A stretch of 32,487 bases of DNA from Candidatus Saccharimonadota bacterium (GTDB lineage: Bacteria > Patescibacteriota > Saccharimonadia > Saccharimonadales > UBA4665): assembly GCA_020427985.1 (NCBI GenBank), contig JAGQNR010000009.1:1-32487 (forward strand), written 5' to 3'. Of this stretch, positions 7,261 to 15,616 are shown piece by piece. Under the pieces are notes generated by a model, which saw only the letters and a program-made list of their open reading frames with translations, searched no databases and had not been told where the DNA came from. The translations under genes were made by a program, and so were the position numbers. Positions within the stretch are counted from its first letter, which is position 1, and every line of letters starts with the position of its first letter.

Positions 7261-8062
7261 AGAGTTGTTTAGCATAGTCATAGCAGCCATAGGCGACGGC
7301 TTCATCGGGTCGCTGTGCGCCTAATATGGGTGGTATGGTGAGCATCGGGGTTTCATATTTCTTGAGGTCGGCTACCAGAAAATCGTGGAATTTATCTAGG
7401 TAGTGGCCAGCGCCGCCACCAATAACAATTGCCTCGGGTTCTAGTATGGCGATAAGTTCAATAAACCCAGGGGTAATGTTGCGTACGATTTTTTTCCAGG
7501 TGGCCTTGTCGTTGATTTCACTTGCCATTTTACCGTAGGTTTCTACGATGGCTTTGCCCGAACCAAACGACTCCCAGGGTACAAGCTTGCCATCGCGCAT
7601 GAATAGCATAGAGCGTCCACCACCGTCGCCGATTTGTGCATCAATCTTTTGGTCAACTATCAGACCAATGCCAATGCCAGTGCTGATAGTTACATAAAGT
7701 ACTCGGCTATACTTGCGCTTAAGAAGCATGGCTTCGCTCAGACCACCCAGCTTGGCATCGTTTTCGACGCGCATAGGGCACCCCGTGATACGTTCGACAT
7801 CATGTAAGACAGGAATATCTTTCCAGCCGAGGTTGCCCAGCATTACAATACGACCGTGTTTGCGGTCAACCTCTCCTGGTACGGCGACACTTCCTGCACG
7901 AAAGTCTCTGGTCTTTAAGCTCTCGACGGTGGCCCTGAGCTGTGTTTTCCATTCGGCATAGTCTTTGGGGGTAGGGAACTTGACTGACTCTTTAATAACA
8001 CCTTCGTTTGTGAGCACACACACTAATGTTTTTGTGCCGCCAATATCAACCCCTATGTACAT
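7253..8062 (-). CDS. ROK-family sugar kinase-like protein lacking the zinc motif, 269 aa
   Basis: The N-terminal phosphate-binding loop DIGGTKT (residues 6-12), the VENDAKLGGLSEA segment with the catalytic-type Asp, and TISTGIGIGLIV are typical of ROK sugar kinases (glucokinase-like fold). The usual E-x-G-H and CxCGxxGCxE zinc-binding region is replaced by GDGGGRSMLFMRDGK, so the ROK zinc site is missing. It may still be a hexose or N-acetylhexosamine kinase; the substrate cannot be told from sequence. There is no DNA-binding domain, so it is not a NagC/XylR-type repressor. A Shine-Dalgarno-like GGGGG (8067-8071) and a -10 TACACT (8093-8088 on the minus strand) support the start. It is divergent from rpsA. 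Confidence 0.85.
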   Translation of the reverse strand: MYIGVDIGGTKTLVCVLTNEGVIKESVKFPTPKDYAEWKTQLRATVESLKTRDFRAGSVAVPGEVDRKHGRIVMLGNLGWKDIPVLHDVERITGCPMRVENDAKLGGLSEAMLLKRKYSRVLYVTISTGIGIGLIVDQKIDAQIGDGGGRSMLFMRDGKLVPWESFGSGKAIVETYGKMASEINDKATWKKIVRNITPGFIELIAILEPEAIVIGGGAGHYLDKFHDFLVADLKKYETPMLTIPPILGAQRPDEAVAYGCYDYAKQLYA

Positions 8063-8087
8063 GCTGCCCCCTTGTTACGATACTCCT

Positions 8088-8093
8088 AGTGTA
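8088..8093 (-). promoter_or_regulatory. -10 element of the ROK/HExxH operon
   Basis: TACACT on the minus strand ends 25 nt before the ROK start codon. The leader would be about 20 nt and contains a GGGGG Shine-Dalgarno-like run. The divergent rpsA promoter is about 85 bp away. Confidence 0.4.
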
Positions 8094-8177
8094 GCATCAC
8101 TCAGAAAAGCGGTAAACGTGGTGCAAGCAGAATCGCATGTAGAAATCAAAACCCTTTACTTTCAGGGGTGAAACAGA

Positions 8178-8183
8178 TATACT
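8178..8183 (+). promoter_or_regulatory. -10 element of rpsA
   Basis: TATACT at 8178-8183, with no clear -35 in the usual place. Transcription from here gives a leader of about 85 nt before the rpsA start. S1 leaders are often autoregulatory, but I see no specific structure to call. Confidence 0.5.
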
Positions 8184-8274
8184 ATAGAGTAATCTTTCTT
8201 GAGGTACAGAGTAGCTTACATGGCTCGCTGTGCCCACAGGAAGAAATACACTACAAAGGAGGCATCGTAAGAAA

Positions 8275-9342
8275 ATGCCAAAGAATTCAACAATAACAAT
8301 GGATGAGCTGCTTGCTGGTAGCGACATCAAACAACTCGCGACGGGCGATGTTGTAGAAGGAACTATCAAATCTGTGCGCAAGCATCAGGTATGGATAGAT
8401 CTTGGTCCTCAGGGGGTCGGAGTCGTCATGCGACGTGAGGTCGGTCATGGCCAAGCTCTCGAAGAGGGACAGTCGGTAACCGTGAGTGTTATCGACCCAG
8501 AGATGGACGAAGGCTACGCGCTTCTTAGTATGCGTCGTGCTGCCAAAGACCGTGGCTGGGATGAACTGCAGCGTGTGTTTGACGCTGGTGAAATTATCGA
8601 AGTCCAAGCCTACGACGCAAACCGTGGCGGTTTGTTGGTAGAGCTTGAGGGCATTCGTGGCTTCTTGCCGGTTTCACAGCTGGCTGCCGGGCACTATCCA
8701 CGGGTGAGTGGCGCCGACAAGGATGAGATTTTGCAGAAGCTTAACGCTTTGACTGCCAAACCAATCCGCGTGCGTATTCTTGATGTGAGCCGCAAAGACA
8801 ACAAGCTTATTTTCTCCGAGAAAGAGGCCGTTAAAGACGACATGCAAGCTCGTTTTGCCGAACTAAAAGTTGGTGACGAGGTTGAAGGTGTTGTAACAGG
8901 TGTTATCGACTTTGGTGCATTTATGAACGTCGACGGCATCGAAGGCTTGATTCACATCAGTGAAATTAGCTGGGAGCGTGTCGAAAACCCACGTGACTAT
9001 GTTAAGGTTGGCGAGACCGTCAAAGCAAAAATTATTGCTATAGACAAAGACCGCCTAAGCCTGAGTCTAAAGCAAATGCAGGAAGACCCATGGCTCAAAG
9101 AGGTCAAAGCCTTCAAGTCTGGCGAAATGGTCGAGGGTAAAATTACCCGTATTACACCATTTGGCGCATTTGTGCAGCTGAGCCCAAGCGTCGAGGCACT
9201 TGTTCACGTGAGCGAAATGAGCGACGATGACAACGTTGACCCCGAAAAAATCTTCCAGCTCAACGAGAAAAAGCAATTCAAGGTGCTCGACATTGATGTC
9301 GAAGCCCGCAAGATTTCGCTGAGCCTCAAGGGAGCAAAGTAA
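8275..9342 (+). CDS. rpsA: Ribosomal protein S1, four S1 domains, 355 aa
   Basis: Four OB-fold S1 RNA-binding domains can be read at about residues 22-90 (GDVVEGTIKSV), 105-178, 192-263 (GDEVEGVVTGVIDFGAFMNVDGIEGLIHISEIS) and 277-352 (GEMVEGKITRITPFGAFVQLS). S1 helps the 30S subunit bind and unfold mRNA leaders. The protein has four domains instead of six as in E. coli, like S1 of Gram-positives and CPR. Start 8275 is chosen because AGGAGG lies at 8257-8262; an in-frame GTG at 8230 would add 15 basic residues and precede the Shine-Dalgarno. infB follows after an 86-nt spacer containing a heptamer-repeat hairpin. Confidence 0.95.
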   Translation: MPKNSTITMDELLAGSDIKQLATGDVVEGTIKSVRKHQVWIDLGPQGVGVVMRREVGHGQALEEGQSVTVSVIDPEMDEGYALLSMRRAAKDRGWDELQRVFDAGEIIEVQAYDANRGGLLVELEGIRGFLPVSQLAAGHYPRVSGADKDEILQKLNALTAKPIRVRILDVSRKDNKLIFSEKEAVKDDMQARFAELKVGDEVEGVVTGVIDFGAFMNVDGIEGLIHISEISWERVENPRDYVKVGETVKAKIIAIDKDRLSLSLKQMQEDPWLKEVKAFKSGEMVEGKITRITPFGAFVQLSPSVEALVHVSEMSDDDNVDPEKIFQLNEKKQFKVLDIDVEARKISLSLKGAK

Positions 9343-9343
9343 C

Positions 9344-9408
9344 CAGGGTGTAGGGCATAGGGTTTAGGGCGTCAAAGAACGTACCCGGAACCCTAAACCC
9401 TGAACCCT
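9344..9408 (+). repeat. Telomere-like heptamer repeat pair forming a hairpin between rpsA and infB
   Basis: The left arm reads as degenerate heptamers AGGGTGT, AGGGCAT, AGGGTTT, AGGGCGT (9345-9372). The right arm (9389-9408) reads as ACCCTAA, ACCCTGA, ACCCTCA. AGGGTTTAGGG (9359-9369) and CCCTAAACCCT (9391-9401) are perfect complements, so the RNA forms a stem of about 18 positions with a few mismatches and a 21-nt loop. It lacks a T-run after it, so it may attenuate or process the message but is not a classical terminator. Confidence 0.75.
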
Positions 9409-9428
9409 CATGAAAGAAAGGAACAGTC

Positions 9429-11186
9429 ATGGCAACTCAGATTGAAATAGATGACCATATCACTGTAGGTGCTTTGGCTGAAGTACTGCGCCTGCCCGTC
9501 TCTAAGCTTATCGGCGAGCTGTTCAAAAACGGCATCATGGCAACTATCAACGAGCGACTCGACTTTGATACTGCACAGATTATTGTTGGTGAGCTGGGGC
9601 TTGACGTTACCCTTACCAAAAAAGTATCTTATACCGAACCAGTAAAGCGCGAAAAACCCCAACACGGTAAAAATGCAGCCCAGCGCCCGCCGGTTGTTGC
9701 AGTGATGGGGCATGTTGACCACGGCAAGACCAGTTTGCTTGACGCTGTTCGCGGGGCCAGTGTAGCTAAGGGCGAGGCTGGTGGCATTACTCAACATATC
9801 TCTGCTTACCAGATTGAGCACAAAAATCGCCTCATAACTTTACTCGACACTCCAGGTCACGAGGCATTTGCGGCAATCCGCGAACATGGTGCGCACTTAA
9901 CCGACATCGTTGTGATTGTAGTGGCGGCAGACGATGGGGTTAAACCACAAACTATCGAAGCGATTCGCTTTGCGCGCAAAGCAGGCGTGCGCATTGTTGT
10001 AGCGATTAACAAGATCGACAAAGAGGGTGCTAACGAAAACCAAGTTAAACAGCAACTTGCCGAGCAAGAGCTCCTTGTTGAGGAGTGGGGTGGCGACATC
10101 GTGGCTGTACCGGTGAGTGCCAAAACCAAACAGGGTATTCCTGAGCTACTAGACATGTTACTGCTTATCACCGACGTCGAAGAACTCAAGGCCGACGCTA
10201 CTATGCCGGCGCGTGGGCTTATCATCGAGGCACACGTGGAACATGGTCGTGGCTCAATCGCTCATGCCCTCATCGAGGAAGGAACGCTCAAGGTCGGTGA
10301 CTTCGTGGTAGCTGGTCCAGCCTATGCCAAGATTCGTAACCTCGAAACCACAAAGCACGAGCCAATTACCTCCGCTGGTCCATCGACCCCAGTCATTATC
10401 ACCGGTTTTAAGGCACTGCCTGAGTTTGGCGACCCATTCATAATCGTCAAGACCGAAAAGGAAGCCCGCCAACAGGCCACTATTGCAGCCTCAGAACGCT
10501 CAAGTGGTCAGCGCTCAGAAATCAGTGGTACCGAAATGCTCCGCCTCATTACTCGCAAAGACAATTTGCAGGAGCTTGCCATTTTGGTCAAAGCCGACGT
10601 GCAAGGCTCGTTAACCTCTGTTATCGATAGCCTCAAAACGATTGATACCGACGAAGTCGCGGTGCGAGTGGTGAGTTCAAGCGTGGGCGTAGTGAACGAA
10701 AATGATATTCATATTGCTCATAGCTCAAAAGCGATTGTTTATGGCTTTAACACTAGTGTTGCGAGCAATGTCAAGCGCATCGCCAGTCGCGACCAAGTGT
10801 CCATCCGTTTGTACAACGTCATATATGAGTTAATCGATGATGTTAAGGCAGAGCTGAGCGAATTGCTCTCTCCGGAGGTGATTGAGCACGAAATTGGCAC
10901 ACTTGAGGTGAAGGGTGTGTTCAAAACCACCAAAACCGAAATAATTTGTGGTGGCGAGGTAAAGAGTGGCAAATTGGTAGCTCCTGCCGAGGTACGCATC
11001 TTTAGGGGCAAAGAGCAAATTGCAGAAGCCAAGCTTAAAGGCCTCAAGCGCGGTCCCAATGATGCCCGCGACCTTACCGAGGGTGAACTTGGTGGGTTAG
11101 AACTGCAGACAGTGGGGCGTATTGCGCTTGAAGTTGGTGACACCATCCGCTTCTTTACCCGCGAAACCAAACAGCGAACCTTGTAG
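9429..11186 (+). CDS. infB: Translation initiation factor IF-2, short form, 585 aa
   Basis: IF-2 is the GTPase that brings fMet-tRNA to the 30S P site and promotes subunit joining. A short N-terminal IF2_N domain (about residues 1-60) is followed almost directly by the GTPase domain with G1 GHVDHGKT (94-101), G3 DTPGH (140-144) and G4 NKID (about 194-197). Domains II, III and IV follow to the C-terminus. At 585 aa it lacks the long, variable N-terminal region of E. coli IF-2 (890 aa), as is usual in reduced genomes. An AAGGA Shine-Dalgarno (about 9418-9422) supports the start. It follows rpsA and precedes a separately promoted DUF5663-type gene, not nusA or rbfA neighbours. Confidence 0.96.
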   Translation: MATQIEIDDHITVGALAEVLRLPVSKLIGELFKNGIMATINERLDFDTAQIIVGELGLDVTLTKKVSYTEPVKREKPQHGKNAAQRPPVVAVMGHVDHGKTSLLDAVRGASVAKGEAGGITQHISAYQIEHKNRLITLLDTPGHEAFAAIREHGAHLTDIVVIVVAADDGVKPQTIEAIRFARKAGVRIVVAINKIDKEGANENQVKQQLAEQELLVEEWGGDIVAVPVSAKTKQGIPELLDMLLLITDVEELKADATMPARGLIIEAHVEHGRGSIAHALIEEGTLKVGDFVVAGPAYAKIRNLETTKHEPITSAGPSTPVIITGFKALPEFGDPFIIVKTEKEARQQATIAASERSSGQRSEISGTEMLRLITRKDNLQELAILVKADVQGSLTSVIDSLKTIDTDEVAVRVVSSSVGVVNENDIHIAHSSKAIVYGFNTSVASNVKRIASRDQVSIRLYNVIYELIDDVKAELSELLSPEVIEHEIGTLEVKGVFKTTKTEIICGGEVKSGKLVAPAEVRIFRGKEQIAEAKLKGLKRGPNDARDLTEGELGGLELQTVGRIALEVGDTIRFFTRETKQRTL

Positions 11187-11194
11187 GGAAGTGG

Positions 11195-11200
11195 TACAAT
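11195..11200 (+). promoter_or_regulatory. -10 element, leaderless-type start for the DUF5663-type gene
   Basis: TACAAT ends 6 nt before the ATG at 11207, with no Shine-Dalgarno. The promoter lies at the very end of infB, so this gene can be expressed independently. Confidence 0.55.
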
Positions 11201-11206
11201 AGTAGT

Positions 11207-11896
11207 ATGCTAAAACTCGATAACAATCTCCTGCAAGAAATCGGTCTTGGTAGCCTTCCCGAAGACCAAAAGCGTTCCATGCTTCAGCATATTTACGACA
11301 CGCTTGAGCTGCGTGTTGGCACCCAACTTGCTAACCAAATGACCGACGCTCAGCTACAAGAGTTTGAGCGATTTATCGACCAAGGCGGTGACCAAAACCA
11401 AGCCGAAGCACTCAAGTGGCTCGAGGGTAATTTACCCAATTACAAAGACGTTGTGCAGCAAGTATTTGTCCAGCTCAAGGGCGAGATTGCCCAAATGGCT
11501 CCGCAAATTTTAGCGAGTGCACCGGCTGCCGCTCAGCCACAGCCAAGTATGCCCGGCGCTGTTCCGCAATCACCAGCGGAGCCTATACAGCCGGTGTATG
11601 CGGCACCACAGCAGTCACAGCCCCTGCAGCCACAACCCACTCAAAGCTACGATGCGTATCAGCCGGCGCCTACCTCCGGGTACCAACAGCCTCAGCCAGG
11701 TTTTGCTGGTCCAGCGCCAGACCCAGCGGCTATGCCGCAGTCAGCCTATGTTCCACCGGCACCTCAGCCCATGCCAGATCCTGCTCAGCAGCAATCATAC
11801 CAACAAACTCCGCCAACCTGGCAGCCACCCCAGCCATTAACCGACGATACTCAGCACTATGGCCAGCCACAATCACCACAGCCCAACCAGCAGTAA
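11207..11896 (+). CDS. DUF5663-type protein with Pro/Gln-rich tail, 229 aa
   Basis: The N-terminal half (about residues 1-105) is predicted helical and matches in style the DUF5663 proteins of CPR bacteria (LLQEIGLGSLPEDQK, RVGTQLANQMTDAQLQEFERFI, ALKWLEGNLPNY). The C-terminal half (about 106-229) is low-complexity Pro/Gln/Ala/Tyr and likely disordered. There is no signal peptide or membrane segment. The family function is unknown; disordered P/Q-rich tails often mediate assembly, but that is a guess. The start is supported by the -10 box 6 nt upstream. It converges with fmt, 35 nt away, and I see no clear terminator between them. Confidence 0.75.
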   Translation: MLKLDNNLLQEIGLGSLPEDQKRSMLQHIYDTLELRVGTQLANQMTDAQLQEFERFIDQGGDQNQAEALKWLEGNLPNYKDVVQQVFVQLKGEIAQMAPQILASAPAAAQPQPSMPGAVPQSPAEPIQPVYAAPQQSQPLQPQPTQSYDAYQPAPTSGYQQPQPGFAGPAPDPAAMPQSAYVPPAPQPMPDPAQQQSYQQTPPTWQPPQPLTDDTQHYGQPQSPQPNQQ

Positions 11897-11931
11897 TTTT
11901 ACCTGGGATGACACCGTAACTTCTTATAATT

Positions 11932-12882
11932 TTACTTGGTTTTAATATTTTTGCCATAGCCAGCAATAAATGCTGCTGCGCTCATCTCGTTTTTGCCAGC
12001 TGGTTTGAGTTTGTCGATAATGAGTGCATTATCACTCGTTTGAATATAGAGTTGCTTGTTAGTAATATAGGCTGAACCAGGTGTATCGAGTAAGCCCTCA
12101 GTTTTCGTTATATGGGCTGCGGTAATAACGACATCTTTGCCAGCTATGGTGGTGCAGCTGCCTGGCCAGCCGGCATAGGCGCGCACTTCACGCTCAAGCT
12201 GCACGGCAGGCTTGGTAAAGTTGAGCACGCCATCTGCTTTAGTGATGCGTGTATCGTAGGTAGCAACAGCGTCATCTTGCGGCCGAGCAACGCACTCGCC
12301 CGAGAATATCTTAGGCAGCATGCTACGTAGCATACTCGAGCCTATGTCGCCGATAGTCTCAGCTAGGGCTTGCTTGGTCTCGTTGCCGACGAGCTCCACG
12401 GGGGCCTGGGCGTAGACGGGGCCAGCATCCATGGATCGTACCAACGCCATGAGTGATACGGCAGTCTCAGAGCTGCCATCTAGCATAACTGCTTCAAGCG
12501 GAATTGGCCCACGGTGCTGCGGGAGTGCAGAGGGGTGGATATTGATAATTCCCTGTGGAAACAGTGAGATAACGCTCTCTGGCACCATCTTGCCATAGGC
12601 AGCCAAGATGCCAGCCTCTGCCCGCAGTGCTTGCAGATTGTCATATATGTCAGCTAGTTTTTTTGGCGAAAAGTAGGGTATATCGTGAGATTTCGCAAAC
12701 TCCTCAACCTCAAGTGTACGCTGCTTGCGTGATGCAGTACCGCTATCGCTGGCAACAATTGCAGCAACTTTATATCCCTCTTCGAGAAGCATAGTAAGGA
12801 TGGGCAGATTAGTTACTACACCGGTCGCCAATCGCTCATTACCAAAAAAAACAATCGAGGGTTTAGTCCCAGAGTTCGGCAT
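11932..12882 (-). CDS. fmt: Methionyl-tRNA formyltransferase, 316 aa
   Basis: Fmt formylates initiator Met-tRNA with 10-formyl-tetrahydrofolate. Catalytic residues are in the expected places: N114 and H116 in INIHPSALPQHRG, and D152 in SMDAGPV (E. coli N106, H108, D144). The C-terminal OB-like tRNA-binding domain follows (ADGVLNFTKPAVQLEREVRAYAGWPG). The length matches the family. The start overlaps the end of def by 20 nt on the same strand, with GGAG about 12 nt upstream, so def and fmt form the classic deformylase-formyltransferase pair, here in the order def-fmt. Confidence 0.95.
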   Translation of the reverse strand: MPNSGTKPSIVFFGNERLATGVVTNLPILTMLLEEGYKVAAIVASDSGTASRKQRTLEVEEFAKSHDIPYFSPKKLADIYDNLQALRAEAGILAAYGKMVPESVISLFPQGIINIHPSALPQHRGPIPLEAVMLDGSSETAVSLMALVRSMDAGPVYAQAPVELVGNETKQALAETIGDIGSSMLRSMLPKIFSGECVARPQDDAVATYDTRITKADGVLNFTKPAVQLEREVRAYAGWPGSCTTIAGKDVVITAAHITKTEGLLDTPGSAYITNKQLYIQTSDNALIIDKLKPAGKNEMSAAAFIAGYGKNIKTK

Positions 12883-13435
12883 TGTTTTTTATCTCCGTGT
12901 CGTAGTGTTTTGGAGTTAGCTTGCCATTATTCTCTAGCGTATAAAACGCGGTCGGGTCATCCTTAATATGGTCGATAAACACAACACCGTTCGTATGGTC
13001 TATTTCGTGCTGAAAGACTCGGGCCAGGAACCCTTCGGCGGTAACGCGGAGTTCCTTACCGTCCATGGCAAGTGCTTTAACGCGCACCTTAGAATGGCGT
13101 GCGACACGGCCGTAGACATTGCGGATACTTAGACAGCCTTCATAGTCTTCGAGTAGCTCGCCTTCATATTTGGTGATTTCGGGATTGATGAATACTTGGA
13201 AGCTGCGGTCTGCTTTGTTATCAAAATCGTTACGAATAATAACAACACGCTGTAGGACATCAATTTGCACTGCCGCGAGCGCCACGCCGACTTCGTGTTC
13301 TCGGCCGTCTTCCCAATCTAGGGTAGCTTGAATCATAGTATCGATGAGTTCTTTGACCTCATCGCCAACAAAACCGACTTTTTTAGAGCGTTGGCGCAGA
13401 TGAGGATTGGGCAGCGTAATAAGTTGTCGTGACAT
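12863..13435 (-). CDS. def: Peptide deformylase, 190 aa
   Basis: Def removes the formyl group from nascent N-terminal methionine. Its three metal-site motifs are visible: motif I as GVALAAVQ (50-57), where the usual third-position Gly is Ala and Pro is Val; motif II EGCLS (99-103, Cys101 ligand); and motif III QHEIDH (142-147, His143 and His147 ligands, Glu144 catalytic). The start is supported by TATACT on the minus strand ending 8 nt before the ATG with no Shine-Dalgarno, i.e. a leaderless-type start. Together with fmt and map in this window it covers most of N-terminal Met handling. Confidence 0.95.
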   Translation of the reverse strand: MSRQLITLPNPHLRQRSKKVGFVGDEVKELIDTMIQATLDWEDGREHEVGVALAAVQIDVLQRVVIIRNDFDNKADRSFQVFINPEITKYEGELLEDYEGCLSIRNVYGRVARHSKVRVKALAMDGKELRVTAEGFLARVFQHEIDHTNGVVFIDHIKDDPTAFYTLENNGKLTPKHYDTEIKNNAELWD

Positions 13436-13443
13436 TACAAACT

Positions 13444-13449
13444 AGTATA
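13444..13449 (-). promoter_or_regulatory. -10 element, leaderless-type start of def-fmt
   Basis: TATACT on the minus strand ends 8 nt before the def ATG. It lies in the short gap between priA and def, so def-fmt can be transcribed without priA. Confidence 0.6.
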
Positions 13450-13495
13450 TCAGACTGAGTTCTGTGCGAAACCTGGGTACATGACAAACGAGGAG

Positions 13496-15439
13496 CTAAA
13501 GCAGGTTAGTCGGGTCAAGGTCGTGTGTCCAACCCGAGGGGAGCGATGCTACTATTGCCACAAGTTGTTTGCGCGATGTACTTTTGACAATAAGTTGCCA
13601 TTTGTACTTAGTGTTTTCGCGCGGGTGAAAGGCCGGTGAAGGACCTTCGACAATTAGCCTGGGGTAGGCTTTATATATCTGTTGCTTTAACTTTGTTGCG
13701 GCATTTTCGGCTGCAGCACTCGTCGCACGTAAACATGAAAGTTTAAGTAAAAACACGTAAGGGGGAAAATGATAAAGCTTACGTTCGGCTAGCTCGCGTT
13801 CGTAAAACTCGTCGTAATTTTGACGTATAGCCGACACAATAATCGGGTTGGTTGGTGCAAAAGTTTGAATGTAGGTTGTGCCAGCACGGTGGCCGCGCCC
13901 GACACGACCAGAAACTTGGCTAATAAGCTGAAAGGTGCGTTCGGCTGCCGTGTAGTCAGGTATTAACATGCTACTATCGGCCGACAGCACCCCAACTACG
14001 CTTAGTTGGGGTAGGTCTAACCCTTTTGTAATCATCTGTGTGCCCACCAGTATGTCGGTGTCACCTTTGGCCAATGTAGCAAGTTGCTTTTCAAGCTGTT
14101 CGGCCTTAGTGACATCAGTGTCGAAACGCTGGACTTTGGCGTGAGGAAACAGGCGCTTTACCTCGTCTACCACGGCCTTGGTGCCAATGTTTCGTAGAAG
14201 TATATCGGATTGACCACACTCTGGACAAGCCGAGGGCAGTGGGTGTAGTCGGCCGCAAACATGGCAACGAACAGTGTGGGTATCACCGTGGTAAGTCAGC
14301 GGCAAATCACAGTGGTCGCACAGAGCTTGCCATCCACAGTTATTACAGAGTATGGCATTAGCGGTACCACGTCGATTGAGAAACAATAGTGACTGTTCGT
14401 GCTGCTGTAGGGCTGTCGCGATGCCGTCTAGCAAACTGTTACTTATAATGTTACTGCGACTAAATGCAGTACGGTCCCGCAGGTCTATAAGCTTGGTGGT
14501 GGTTGTTTGCTGCTCGGCCGTGGTGAGTGCGCGCTTAGTCAGCGAGATGACAGGACGGTTTTTGGCCCGCGCAATAAACATATCCTCCACCGATGGTGTG
14601 GCCGATCCAACCACTAACGCACAGTCGTGCAACTGAGCGAGCTTGGCAGCAACGCGCTCGGTACGGTAGCGGGGCGCGCTGTCGCTCTTGTAGGCCTGGT
14701 CGTGTGCTTCATCAATAACGATGAGTCCGATAGATTGGAGTGGTGAAAATAAGGCTGAGCGTGCGCCGACAACAATGCGCGGCTGAGTGGCACTAACGAG
14801 GTCGTACCAGATAGTGCGACGCTGCGCGACGGTCAACCTTGAATGAAGTATGACAACCGCATCACCAAATAACTGCTTAAAATCAGCGGCCAGCTGAGTC
14901 GTTAGCCCAATCTCGGGAGTAAGGATGATGCAAGACTTGCCAGCAGTAATACTCTTTTTAGCCAATTCTAGGTAGACTCGGCTTTTGCCCGAACCAGTCA
15001 CCCCGTGCAGTAGATGGTAGCCCGAGGGCTCGATAGCTGCAACTGCTTTTACCTGTTCGGTAGTCAAAGAAGGCGGCCGTGCCGTCGATTTTGAAGTGAG
15101 ATTTGGGGCTGTGTTGTTTGTTATTGTTGTAGGGAACGAAGTACTAGGAGGCAAAAACTGTCGAACAACTACCCCGAGGGGGGCTGGATAGTAGTCGTGC
15201 AACCACCACATAAGCGTAATGGCGGTTTGGGGCACTGTTTGGCCTGGAGCAACTGCCGACAGCGGTTTAGCAGTGAAGTTGGGCTGTGGCACTTCAGCAG
15301 TGACAATCGCCAAGACCGGTCTATTACGTAGATGAGCACGCACAATCGTCCCAACAGGCAAATGTTCGTCGTGGCTATATGTCAGCACATCATTACCATG
15401 AAAATGGCTATCGCCAACCAACACCTCGTAGTAGTACAT
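13496..15439 (-). CDS. priA: Primosomal replication-restart helicase PriA, 647 aa
   Basis: PriA is a 3'-5' DNA helicase that reloads the replisome at collapsed forks. An N-terminal 3'-end-binding domain begins MYYYEVLVGD. The helicase core has Walker A GVTGSGKS (about residues 146-153) and DEAH (about 243-246), and between the helicase lobes is the PriA zinc-binding insertion with paired CxxC motifs (CNNC, CDHC, CHVC, CPEC, about 370-415). I place the start at 15439, not at the in-frame ATG at 15505. A TATACT -10 box (15452-15447) ends 7 nt before 15439 and lies inside the longer version, and the extra 22 residues do not look like PriA. The start is leaderless-type. The ATG at 15505 remains possible only if another promoter is used. 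Confidence 0.92.
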   Translation of the reverse strand: MYYYEVLVGDSHFHGNDVLTYSHDEHLPVGTIVRAHLRNRPVLAIVTAEVPQPNFTAKPLSAVAPGQTVPQTAITLMWWLHDYYPAPLGVVVRQFLPPSTSFPTTITNNTAPNLTSKSTARPPSLTTEQVKAVAAIEPSGYHLLHGVTGSGKSRVYLELAKKSITAGKSCIILTPEIGLTTQLAADFKQLFGDAVVILHSRLTVAQRRTIWYDLVSATQPRIVVGARSALFSPLQSIGLIVIDEAHDQAYKSDSAPRYRTERVAAKLAQLHDCALVVGSATPSVEDMFIARAKNRPVISLTKRALTTAEQQTTTTKLIDLRDRTAFSRSNIISNSLLDGIATALQQHEQSLLFLNRRGTANAILCNNCGWQALCDHCDLPLTYHGDTHTVRCHVCGRLHPLPSACPECGQSDILLRNIGTKAVVDEVKRLFPHAKVQRFDTDVTKAEQLEKQLATLAKGDTDILVGTQMITKGLDLPQLSVVGVLSADSSMLIPDYTAAERTFQLISQVSGRVGRGHRAGTTYIQTFAPTNPIIVSAIRQNYDEFYERELAERKLYHFPPYVFLLKLSCLRATSAAAENAATKLKQQIYKAYPRLIVEGPSPAFHPRENTKYKWQLIVKSTSRKQLVAIVASLPSGWTHDLDPTNLL

Positions 15440-15446
15440 ACTACCG

Positions 15447-15452
15447 AGTATA
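15447..15452 (-). promoter_or_regulatory. -10 element that decides the priA start
   Basis: TATACT on the minus strand ends 7 nt before the ATG at 15439, the same geometry as at def, ftsA and the gene at 25449. No strong -35 is seen. Confidence 0.55.
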
Positions 15453-15534
15453 GGCCATACTCTAGCAATTATCGAATCACACATGTACAAGGTCGGACCT
15501 TGCACAAATAGGCATGTAGTAGTAAATTTGGGTG

Positions 15535-15616
15535 TTGAAAAGCCGACAAATGCGCGCTATACTAAGAGTAATCACGTTGTGGTAACAACAATAAAAGGAA
15601 TTATGGTAATTTAGAC
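15535..15616 (+). promoter_or_regulatory. Promoter and leader with a three-codon mini-ORF before the winged-helix gene
   Basis: TTGAAA (15535-15540), a 17-nt spacer and TATACT (15558-15563) form a good promoter, giving a leader of about 47 nt. A small hairpin GTTG / CAAC lies near 15585. AAAGGA (15594-15599) is placed before a mini-ORF ATG GTA ATT TAG (15603-15614), whose stop is 2 nt before the real ATG at 15617. The spacing of AAAGGA to 15617 is too long (17 nt) for direct use, so re-initiation after the mini-ORF is possible. Confidence 0.6.

Noticed and set aside
8230-8274. Upstream GTG start of rpsA
   Set aside because: It would precede the strong AGGAGG at 8257-8262 and add 15 basic residues not typical of S1.
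10739-11170. Long antisense frame inside infB (and similar ones inside nrdJ, ftsZ and ileS)
   Set aside because: They mirror the codon structure of strong conserved genes, have Ser/Arg-rich composition and lack start signals.
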